Positions 1-6,700 of a stretch of DNA of 64,000 bases are shown here, piece after piece. A program made the translations under genes and the position numbers. Origin of the DNA: Alterirhizorhabdus solaris (GTDB lineage: Bacteria > Pseudomonadota > Alphaproteobacteria > Sphingomonadales > Sphingomonadaceae); NCBI RefSeq assembly GCF_007785815.1, contig NZ_VNIM01000004.1:1-64000 (forward strand), read 5' to 3'. Under the pieces are notes generated by a model, which saw only the letters and a program-made list of their open reading frames with translations, was not told the DNA's origin and did not search any database. Positions within the stretch are counted from its first letter, which is position 1. Every line of letters starts with the position of its first letter.

Positions 1-2
1 TG

Positions 3-563
3 ACGTTGCAGACCGCCGACGGCCCGATCGTGATCGCGCTGGAGACGGCCCGCGCGCCGATCACCACCGCAAACTTCCTGCGCTATGTCGATCAGAAGCG
101 GCTCGACGGCACCAGCTTCTATCGTGCGGTAAAGGTCGGGCCGGGCATCGGCCTCGTCCAGATGGGCACGCGCAACGACCCGAAGAAGACGCTGAGGCCG
201 ATCCCGCACGAGCCGACGACGAAGACCGGCCTCTCCCACATCGACGGCGCGATCGCGATGGCGCGGGCGGCGCCGGGCACGGCGGGCGGCGATTTCTTCA
301 TCACCGTGGGACCGTTCCCCTCGATGGACGCGGACCCGACCCAGCCGGGCGACAACGCCGGCTACGCCGTGTTCGGCCGCGTGGTGGAGGGGATGGACGT
401 GGTCCGCCGCATTCTCGCCGCCCCCGTCTCCCCCACCGAGGGCGAGGGCCAGTTGAAGGGCCAGATGCTCAGCCCGGTGATTGCGATCACCAGCGCGCGT
501 CGCTCGCCCCTGGCCACCGCCACGCCGCCCGTCCCGGCGACGCCCGCGCCGCCGGCTCCGTAA
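3..563 (+). CDS. Cyclophilin-type peptidylprolyl isomerase (5' end outside the window)
   Basis: Catalyses cis-trans isomerisation of prolyl peptide bonds. The cyclophilin core is plain: a beta-strand start reading GPIVIALETARAPITTANF, a GTSFYRAV segment and the signature AMARAAPGTAGGDFFITVG, which matches the family block around the active-site Phe. The reading frame is open to the first base of the window, and the protein starts directly in the fold, so the true start and any signal peptide lie upstream. The tail is rich in Ala and Pro. Its TAA stop directly abuts the stop codon of the convergent transporter gene. It is a housekeeping-type gene with no obvious link to the catabolic region. 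Confidence 0.9.
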   Translation, partial: TLQTADGPIVIALETARAPITTANFLRYVDQKRLDGTSFYRAVKVGPGIGLVQMGTRNDPKKTLRPIPHEPTTKTGLSHIDGAIAMARAAPGTAGGDFFITVGPFPSMDADPTQPGDNAGYAVFGRVVEGMDVVRRILAAPVSPTEGEGQLKGQMLSPVIAITSARRSPLATATPPVPATPAPPAP

Positions 564-2168
564 TCAGTCCAGCACCTTGCCCGAGGTTTCCGGCAGCCAC
601 ACCAGAGTCACCACCAGCGACATCGCCACCACCCCGACCATGTACCACAGGCCGGAGAACGGATCGCCAGTACGCGCGACGATGTACTGGCTGATGAAGG
701 GCAGGAATCCGCCGAAATAGCCGGTGCCGATATGGTAGGGCACCGACATCGACGTGTAGCGTACCCGCGCCGGGAACAACTCCACCAGCAGCGCCGCGAC
801 CGGGCCGTACGTCATCCCCGAGAGAAAGCCGATCACGACGATCCCCAGCACCAGCGCCAGCCCGCGCGGCAGGCTGGGGCGGATCTTCTCCAGCCGGTAG
901 CCAGCATCGGCCAGCGCCTTGTTCAGCGCCGCCGGGCTGCCGGCATCCACCGCTGCGCCGCCGATCGTCACCACCGGCGCAGCGCCGGCCACGCCCGCTA
1001 CCTTGGTATAGGCCACGCCCTTCTTCGACAGCGCATCGAGCAGCCGGCCGCAGGCGGTTTCCTGTCCCCTGGTGGCGAACGGATCGTAGGTGCAGTCGCT
1101 GCCCGTCACCACCACCGGCGCGCGGGCCATCGCGGCGGCCAGATCGGGGTTGGCGGTATCGGCCATCCAGTGGAACAGCGGGAAGATCAGCAGCAGCGTC
1201 AGCGCATAGCCCGCCACGATCGGCTTCTTGCGGCCGATACGGTCGCTCAGCCAGCCGAACAGGATGAACCAGCCGAGGCTGAACACCGCGCCGATCCCCA
1301 CGATCAGCCGCGCCGCCGTATCCTCGATCCGCAGCGAGTTCTGGAGAAAGTACAGCGCCTGGAACTGCGCTGTGTACCAGATCACCGTCAGCCCGGCGGC
1401 AATGCCGAACAGCGCCACCAGCACCAGCCTGATCTTGGGCCAGCTGTCGAAGCTTTCGCGCACCGGATTGGCGGCGATCTCGCCCCCCGCCTTCATCGCC
1501 TGGAAGACCGGGCTCTCCTTCAGCTTCAGCCGGATCCACAGCGAGACGGCCAGCAGCAGGATCGAGAACAGGAACGGGATACGCCAGCCCCACGCCTCCC
1601 ACGCCACCGGGTCGACGAAGCTGGTCGAGGTGAGCACCACGATGATGCTGAGCAGGAAGCCGCCGATCACGCTGGCCTGGATGAAGCTGGTATAGAAGCC
1701 GCGCCGGTTGCGCGGGGCGTGTTCCGCCACGTAGATCGCCGCCCCGCCATATTCGCCGCCCAGCGCCAGCCCCTGCAGCAGCCGGCAGACGACGAGGAGG
1801 ATGGGCGCGGCGATGCCGGCCTGCGCAAAGGTGGGCAGCAGGCCGACGGCGGCCGTCGCCAGCCCCATCAGCGTCACGGTGACGAGGAACGTGTATTTGC
1901 GCCCCAGCCGATCGCCCAGATAACCGAACAGGATCGCCCCCAGCGGCCGCACGCCGAAGCCCGCGCCGAAGGTGGCAAGCACCAGCAGGAAACCCGCCGT
2001 CTCGCTGGCGGCGGGAAAGAACAGCTTGGCGATGATCGTGGCGAGCGTGCCGTAGACGAAGAAGTCGTACCATTCGAACACGGTGCCGAGCGAGGAGGCG
2101 AGGATGACCAGCCTGTCCCGCCTGCCCGTATCCACGCTGCCCCCGCCGATGCCCTGCGCCTGCGCCAT
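564..2168 (-). CDS. MHS-family MFS transporter (metabolite:proton symporter) with a 100-residue insertion
   Basis: About 534 residues. The N-terminal half shows the typical MHS features: SSLGTVFEWYDFFVYG in helix 1, GDRLGRK in the loop between helices 2 and 3, and a second SDRIGRKK motif near residue 310. MHS members carry organic acids, betaines or aromatic acids with protons across the inner membrane. Between late helices, at about residues 335-434, lies an extra soluble segment with two cysteines (SDCTYDPF and ETACGRLL) that most MHS proteins lack. I chose the ATG before AQAQGIGGG; an upstream in-frame ATG would add 36 low-complexity residues without a fold. The substrate is unknown. Confidence 0.88.
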   Translation of the reverse strand: MAQAQGIGGGSVDTGRRDRLVILASSLGTVFEWYDFFVYGTLATIIAKLFFPAASETAGFLLVLATFGAGFGVRPLGAILFGYLGDRLGRKYTFLVTVTLMGLATAAVGLLPTFAQAGIAAPILLVVCRLLQGLALGGEYGGAAIYVAEHAPRNRRGFYTSFIQASVIGGFLLSIIVVLTSTSFVDPVAWEAWGWRIPFLFSILLLAVSLWIRLKLKESPVFQAMKAGGEIAANPVRESFDSWPKIRLVLVALFGIAAGLTVIWYTAQFQALYFLQNSLRIEDTAARLIVGIGAVFSLGWFILFGWLSDRIGRKKPIVAGYALTLLLIFPLFHWMADTANPDLAAAMARAPVVVTGSDCTYDPFATRGQETACGRLLDALSKKGVAYTKVAGVAGAAPVVTIGGAAVDAGSPAALNKALADAGYRLEKIRPSLPRGLALVLGIVVIGFLSGMTYGPVAALLVELFPARVRYTSMSVPYHIGTGYFGGFLPFISQYIVARTGDPFSGLWYMVGVVAMSLVVTLVWLPETSGKVLD

Positions 2169-2293
2169 CTCGATCCCCCACCCCGTTGCCCGCCTGTATG
2201 AGCAGCCGCCGCACGGTGGCAAGCATGACGACGGCGGATGCCCCGGGGGCTTGACGAACGCCCCCGCGCCCGCCAATGAGCGCGCTCCGCGAC

Positions 2294-2369
2294 GGCCCCT
2301 TCGTCTAGCGGTCTAGGACGTCGCCCTCTCACGGCGAAAACACGGGTTCGATTCCCGTAGGGGTCACCA
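2294..2369 (+). tRNA. tRNA-Glu (anticodon CTC)
   Basis: A full cloverleaf can be drawn. The acceptor stem GGCCCCT pairs with AGGGGTC (one G-T pair). The D arm is GTCT/GGAC-like, the anticodon stem TCGCC pairs with GGCGA around loop CTCTCAC (anticodon CTC), and the T arm is CGGG-TTCGATT-CCCG. The discriminator A and an encoded CCA end the gene. It stands alone. The catabolic region begins roughly 600 bases downstream, which makes this tRNA a possible old integration point, although no integrase or repeated tRNA 3' end was found. Confidence 0.97.
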
Positions 2370-2899
2370 GCTGTAAAATAACGTTTTATTTCAGCGCTTT
2401 AGGTGTGGGAGGGCGGGCATGCCTCTCACACTGGTCTCTCACAGTTTAGCATTGAGTGATCGCACCTCCACGGTTGATGCGTGGCGCTGATATCGTGCTT
2501 GCCCGAATGCGTGCGCCCAGGTCAGCGGCATAATGGCTTGATCAGGTAAATCAGATTACCGAGTTTTGGGAAAGTCACAGCGTCGGAGGGACAAGCGGCG
2601 TGCCCCCAAGGCCGACTATTTCTGGTCCGAGGTATAGAATTCGAATGCTCGCACAGCCCAGAAACGCGCCACCTGTGCACCCTTGTGCCTCTTCGTTGAG
2701 ACGGACAAACGCCTTCTCGATCGAGATTAGGGTCAGCACTTCAGGTCAGGCGAACAGAAAACGGGCGCTGGCCGCTTCGAGCACCACACGGTCATCGGCC
2801 AACCTGGAGACTTGAACGAACTGGGTGGATGCTCCCTTCGTTCCATCGTTTCAATCGTCGTCCAGCACGTCTTCCGGTCACTGCCCTTGGGCGAACCAT
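2370..2899. other. Gene-poor gap after tRNA-Glu
   Basis: This stretch has no convincing gene and looks less GC-rich than its surroundings. Just after the tRNA there is an AT-rich dyad (AAATAA-CGTT-TTATTT, about 2377-2392) and then a GTGGGAGG/CCTCTCAC stem-loop near 2405-2430 that could end tRNA transcription, although it has no T-run. A minus-strand frame at 2575-2739 could encode 54 residues but has no ribosome site or recognisable fold. The content looks like decayed sequence at a junction between chromosome and accessory DNA. Confidence 0.5.
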
Positions 2900-2915
2900 C
2901 CTACCGGCGGATGGG
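2900..2915. promoter_or_regulatory. Candidate operator, CCTnnC-N4-GnnRGG palindrome (site 1)
   Basis: Reads CCTACCGGCGGATGGG. It lies about 55 bases upstream of the NTF2-MDR-SDR operon start at 2970. It is one of about 17 similar sites in this window, set at a similar distance from start codons. Confidence 0.4.
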
Positions 2916-2969
2916 CGGCGCGTCGTATCGAGCCCCTATACCGATGATCGACACGGGGGAGGATCATCG

Positions 2970-3401
2970 ATGAAAATGGCGAACCTTCGACTCACCAAGG
3001 GTGTTGATGCGGTCGATGAGCGCGCGATCACGACCATCCTCATACGCTATGCCACGGGCATCGACACCCGCGACTGGGCGCTTTTCCGGACGTGTTTCAG
3101 CGAGGACTTCGAAGCCGATTATGGCGTGTTCGGCAAATGGCGCGGTCCGCGCGAGATCACCGAGTACATGCGGGCGGCGCATCTGGACATGGGACGTACG
3201 CTGCATCGAATCACCAACATCTCGATCTGGCGGCAGGCGGACGAGGTGCAGGCACGAAGCTATGTCGATGCGCTGCTGATGCCGGCAAAGTCGGGCGGTC
3301 CGGTCAATCGCGGGATCGGCGCCTACGACGACCGGTTCGTCCGGACCAGCGAAGGCTGGCAGATATCGCGCCGGATGTTCGACCCGGTGCTGCTGCGATG
3401 A
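2970..3401 (+). CDS. SnoaL-like NTF2-fold protein
   Basis: A 143-residue cone-fold protein of the SnoaL-like class. It has the family layout of an N-terminal helix (AITTILIRYATGIDTRDWALF), then CFSEDFEADYGVFGKWRG and a final GWQISRRMFDPV strand. Members are small hydratases, isomerases, cyclases or binding proteins. The Asp of DTRDW and the His of RTLHRI fit SnoaL or scytalone-dehydratase-type pockets, but the reaction cannot be assigned. The start is the ATG after GGGGGAGG; a second ATG two codons later is possible. The stop overlaps the start of the next gene (ATGA), so the three genes from here form one operon. Confidence 0.85.
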   Translation: MKMANLRLTKGVDAVDERAITTILIRYATGIDTRDWALFRTCFSEDFEADYGVFGKWRGPREITEYMRAAHLDMGRTLHRITNISIWRQADEVQARSYVDALLMPAKSGGPVNRGIGAYDDRFVRTSEGWQISRRMFDPVLLR

Positions 3402-4420
3402 GCGACGTGTCGATCAACCGTCAGGTTGTGCTGGCCCGTCGGCCGGACGGCATCGCGCAAGCGGCCGACTTCACCATCCGTGGAGCCCCCGTGCCGGTGC
3501 CGGTGCCGGGCGAGATACTCGTTCGGAATCATTACCTCTCGATCGACCCCGCGATGCGCGGATGGATCGCGGATCGCGACGGCTATGCCCCGCCGGTCGC
3601 GATCGGTGAGGTAATGCGAAGTCTCGCCGCAGGAGAGATCCTCGTCTCTCGCCACCCGGATTTCACCGTGGGCGAACATGTCACCGGCTGGTTCGGCTGG
3701 CAGGATCATGCGGCGGTGACGGCCGACCGGGTGATCCAGCGAACCACCGCTGCCGAAGCACGCATCGCGCTGGGCATCCTCGGCCTCAACGGCGTCACGG
3801 CACTGCTCGCGCTGACGCTGGTGGGTGAGCCGCAGGCCGGACAGACGGTACTCGTCTCCACAGCGGCGGGGTCGGTCGGCTCGGCGGTGGGGCAGATCGC
3901 GCGCCTTCTGGGCTGCCGTACGATCGGGATTGCCGGCGGCGCCGCCAAGGTCCGCGATTGCATCGATCGGGTCGGTTACGACGCGGCGATCGATTACAAG
4001 TCGGAGGATGTCGGCGCGCGTATTGCGGCCCTGTGCCCGGAAGGGGTACACATCTATTTCGACAACACCTCGGGCGCGATCAGCGATGCGGTGTTTCCTC
4101 ACCTCGCCCTTCGGGGTCGGGTCATCGTGTGCGGCACCGCCGCGTTCGATCGCTGGACGCCCTGGCCGCACGGCCCCCGCGTGGAGCGGCACCTGCTGGT
4201 CAGGCGGGCGCGTATGGAAGGTTTCGTCCTGTTCGATCACATGGACCGCTTCGACGCGGCGGTGGCGCGACTGCGTGGCTGGATCGAGGAAGGGCGGCTC
4301 GTCTGGCAGGAGGAGGTGCTGGAGGGGATCACCGCCTGCCCCGATGCGCTCGCCGGCCTCTATCGCGGTGAGAATCACGGAAAACGACTCGTCAGGCTGA
4401 CACAAGGGAACGAGCGATGA
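3398..4420 (+). CDS. Zinc-free MDR-family NADP-dependent oxidoreductase (alkenal/enone reductase type)
   Basis: A 340-residue medium-chain dehydrogenase/reductase. The N-terminal catalytic domain holds the YLSIDPAMRGWI motif typical of the leukotriene B4 12-hydroxydehydrogenase and 2-alkenal reductase branch. The Rossmann domain carries VLVSTAAGSVGSAVGQIARLLG. The cysteine-rich zinc lobe of alcohol dehydrogenases is missing. Relatives reduce the C=C bond of alpha,beta-unsaturated ketones or aldehydes with NADPH. The ATG overlaps the stop of the NTF2 gene and the stop overlaps the next SDR, showing tight translational coupling. Confidence 0.88.
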   Translation: MSDVSINRQVVLARRPDGIAQAADFTIRGAPVPVPVPGEILVRNHYLSIDPAMRGWIADRDGYAPPVAIGEVMRSLAAGEILVSRHPDFTVGEHVTGWFGWQDHAAVTADRVIQRTTAAEARIALGILGLNGVTALLALTLVGEPQAGQTVLVSTAAGSVGSAVGQIARLLGCRTIGIAGGAAKVRDCIDRVGYDAAIDYKSEDVGARIAALCPEGVHIYFDNTSGAISDAVFPHLALRGRVIVCGTAAFDRWTPWPHGPRVERHLLVRRARMEGFVLFDHMDRFDAAVARLRGWIEEGRLVWQEEVLEGITACPDALAGLYRGENHGKRLVRLTQGNER

Positions 4421-5139
4421 CGCACCTGCAGGGCAAGATCGCCGTCGTCACCGGCGCCTCGGCAGGGATCGGCGCGGCGACCGTGAGGGCGCTGGCCGAA
4501 GCGGGGGCGGTGCCGGTGCTAGTCGCGCGTCGGGCCGGCCGGTTGGAGGCGCTGATGGCGGAAATCGGCTGCGGCGTCGCCTGTCCGCTCGATCTGGCGG
4601 ATGAGGCCGCGCCATCCGCGCTTGTCGAGTTCGTCCTCGCCCGGTTCGGCCGGGTCGATCTCGTCATCCATAACGCCGGCATCCTTCACGTTGGCACCTA
4701 TGCGGATTTCGATCCCGCGAATCTGCGGCAGATGATCGCGGTGAATTACGAGTCGATCGTCCGCAGTTCCCATCTGTTCGCGCGGGCGATGCGGGCACAG
4801 GGTGGAGGCCAGATCATCAACATTTCGAGCATCGGCGCCGGCATCAAGGCCGTCGGTACGGGGATCTACGGCGGGCTGAAGCAGGCGCTGGAGACGTTCA
4901 CCGACGTGCTGCGCGTCGAACTTGCCGGCAGCGGCATCAAGGTCGGCCTCGTCGCCCCCGGCACCACCAGCACCGAGATATTCGAGCCGATGAAGGCACA
5001 GGGACAACCGGGTTGGGACAGCTACATTCCCGCGCTTCGACCCGAAGACGTCGCCCGCGCCGTGATGTTCATGGCCGATCAGCCGCCCCACGCCAATGTC
5101 GCGCGGTTGCACGTCTATTCGGCGTCCGAAGGGTTCTGA
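4417..5139 (+). CDS. SDR-family oxidoreductase
   Basis: A 240-residue classical short-chain dehydrogenase. TGASAGIGAAT is the cofactor glycine motif, HNAGIL is the NAG motif, ISS supplies the catalytic Ser, and IYGGLKQALE gives the Tyr-x3-Lys pair. Expected to interconvert an alcohol and a ketone with NAD(P)H. It is the last gene of the 2970-5139 operon and starts inside the stop of the MDR gene. Its 3' end overlaps the end of the convergent VOC gene by 25 bases. Substrate unknown. Confidence 0.87.
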   Translation: MTHLQGKIAVVTGASAGIGAATVRALAEAGAVPVLVARRAGRLEALMAEIGCGVACPLDLADEAAPSALVEFVLARFGRVDLVIHNAGILHVGTYADFDPANLRQMIAVNYESIVRSSHLFARAMRAQGGGQIINISSIGAGIKAVGTGIYGGLKQALETFTDVLRVELAGSGIKVGLVAPGTTSTEIFEPMKAQGQPGWDSYIPALRPEDVARAVMFMADQPPHANVARLHVYSASEGF

Positions 5140-5525
5140 TCCGATGAGGGCGGTGTGAAGCAATAGGCGCAGATCTTGTTGCCGTCGGGATCGTACAGAT
5201 AGGCACCGAAGGCATGAGCCACCGCCCCGCGCGGTCCGGGCGCGCCGGCATCGGCGCCGTCGTGCGCCAGACCCGCCGCGTGGAACAGGATCACCGCCGT
5301 GCGATAGGGCGCCTTGAAGCCGAGCGTCGCGCCATTCGACGGGCTTGCCGTGCCGACCAGCGGTCGCAACACCAGCAATTCCGGCACGCGACGACCGTAA
5401 CCGATCCCCTGATCGAGAAACGGCCCGAGATTAACGATGCCGAGCGGTGCCAGCACCGCGTCGTAAAAGCGGCGCGATCGATCAAGGTCCGTGCTCGCAA
5501 GGCAGGCGTGGGTGAAAATGCCCAT
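5115..5525 (-). CDS. VOC-family (glyoxalase/bleomycin-resistance fold) protein
   Basis: 136 residues with one vicinal-oxygen-chelate module pair. It opens with GIFTHACLASTDLDRSRRFYD and ends AHAFGAYLYDPDGNKICAYC. The first His and a late Glu or Cys region are where a metal would bind, but the expected final Glu of glyoxalases is not obvious (DPDGNKICAYC). Relatives include dioxygenases, epimerases and glyoxalase-like enzymes; no reaction can be chosen. It is transcribed alone on the minus strand and overlaps the end of the SDR gene tail to tail. Confidence 0.8.
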   Translation of the reverse strand: MGIFTHACLASTDLDRSRRFYDAVLAPLGIVNLGPFLDQGIGYGRRVPELLVLRPLVGTASPSNGATLGFKAPYRTAVILFHAAGLAHDGADAGAPGPRGAVAHAFGAYLYDPDGNKICAYCFTPPSSDQNPSDAE

Positions 5526-5585
5526 CGCCTTATGCTGTCGGACGAAAGACGGGGTCGGCCGGCGTCATCGACCGAGGGCGCACCC

Positions 5586-5601
5586 CCTGCCCATTATCAG
5601 G
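5586..5601. promoter_or_regulatory. Candidate operator, CCT-N10-AGG palindrome (site 2)
   Basis: Reads CCTGCCCATTATCAGG and lies 61 bases upstream of the minus-strand VOC gene start at 5525. Outer arms match the shared motif; the inner right arm is weaker (ATC instead of GAC or GAT). Confidence 0.3.
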
Positions 5602-5704
5602 CCTCGCCCTGCTTCCTGCGATCAAGGCGATGTCCCTGCCTGCGGCCACGTGCGCTCTCCTGAATGGGTCATGCCCCTGCTCGGCGTTGTGGTGACGCCT
5701 CCCA

Positions 5705-5720
5705 CCTGCCGCCCGAAAGG
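5705..5720. promoter_or_regulatory. Candidate operator, CCTnnC-N4-GnnAGG palindrome (site 3)
   Basis: Reads CCTGCCGCCCGAAAGG and ends about 52 bases upstream of the GTG start of the SDR gene at 5772. It matches the cluster-wide motif in arm sequence and in distance. Confidence 0.4.
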
Positions 5721-5771
5721 GGCGGCGCGGCGCGCGTACGATACCCTGCCCGACAACACAGGAGAGGCGCA

Positions 5772-6590
5772 GTGGCAACGGACGAGGCGGGCTTCACGGT
5801 GCGATATGGTGAGTGGGCGGTGATCGCCGGCGGCTCCGATGGTTTGGGCGCCGCCTTCGCCGAGCGGCTGGCGGCGCGTGGCATGAACTGCCTGCTGGTC
5901 GCGCGGCGGCCGGCGCCGCTCGATGCGGTGGCGGCGGCGCTGCGGCGCCACCATGGCGTCCAGGTCCGCACGCTGTCGCTCGATCTGGGCGCGGCGGATG
6001 CGGTCGGACAGTTGCTGGCGGCGACAACGGACCTTGACCTCGGCGTCGTCGTCTTCAACGCCGGGGCCGAATCGACCGGCGCGCGATTTCTCGATGCGCC
6101 GTTCGGCGAGTGGCGCATGCTGATCGATCGCAACGTCGGCTTTCTCACGGAGGCGCTTTACGGATTCGGCCGGCGGATGCGGGCGCAGGCGCGGGGCGGC
6201 CTGATCGTCGTCGGCTCGGAGGCCGCGTTCGGCGGGGCCGCCCGCGGGGCGATGTACACCGCGAGCAAGGGCTATGCGCTCAATCTGTGCGAATCCCTCT
6301 GGGCCGAACTCCGCCCCCACGACGTGGACGTGCTGACCCTGCTGTTCCGCATCGCCGATACGCCCACGTTGCGAACGGTGCTGGCGCGGCGCGGCATCCC
6401 GATCGAGGCCACAGGCGCGGTATCGCCAACGATACTGGCGGAGGCATCCGTGACGGCGCTGGCCGATGGCCCGGTCCTCAACTTCGACGAGGAGGATGCA
6501 ACGGACCCGCTGACCGCCGCCGCGCCACGCCGTACACGCGTGGAGCAGGTGAGCGTCACGCTGGAGGGTTTCTACGCCGACGTGGCTTGA
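5772..6590 (+). CDS. SDR-family oxidoreductase
   Basis: 272 residues. The cofactor motif is IAGGSDGLGAAF, the NAG motif is FNAGAE, and the active site is GSEAA followed by YTASKGYAL. It resembles the 17-beta-HSD12/DltE-like SDR branch with an N-terminal extension (FTVRYGEWAVIAGG). The reaction is probably NAD(P)-dependent oxidation or reduction of a carbonyl; the substrate is unknown. I chose the GTG at 5772 because it follows AGGAGAGGCGC; the upstream in-frame region contains the operator-like site and no fold. It is monocistronic, followed by the receptor gene in the same direction. Confidence 0.85.
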   Translation: MATDEAGFTVRYGEWAVIAGGSDGLGAAFAERLAARGMNCLLVARRPAPLDAVAAALRRHHGVQVRTLSLDLGAADAVGQLLAATTDLDLGVVVFNAGAESTGARFLDAPFGEWRMLIDRNVGFLTEALYGFGRRMRAQARGGLIVVGSEAAFGGAARGAMYTASKGYALNLCESLWAELRPHDVDVLTLLFRIADTPTLRTVLARRGIPIEATGAVSPTILAEASVTALADGPVLNFDEEDATDPLTAAAPRRTRVEQVSVTLEGFYADVA

Positions 6591-6600
6591 TAGCACGAGT

Positions 6601-6616
6601 CCTTCCCAAAGACGGG
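6601..6616. promoter_or_regulatory. Candidate operator, CCTnnC-N4-GnnRGG palindrome (site 4)
   Basis: Reads CCTTCCCAAAGACGGG, about 85 bases upstream of the TonB-dependent receptor start at 6701. The core CCAAAGACRGG is shared almost exactly with the site before the P450 gene at 45944. Confidence 0.42.
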
Positions 6617-6700
6617 TTCGACCGCTGCCACGATGGCCGACTTCCCCCGGCAGGCAGGCGGGCGACGAGCCGCCGGCGATAATCCGGGGGGAGCCTGACA

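Noticed and set aside
2575-2739. 54-codon minus-strand frame in the gap after the tRNA
   Set aside because: GTG start without ribosome site, no recognisable domain; at most a relic.
5538-5553. Further CCT-like site TCGGACGAAAGACGGG
   Set aside because: Only the right half fits and it lies 13 bases from the VOC start, away from the usual distance; the site at 5586 fits better.
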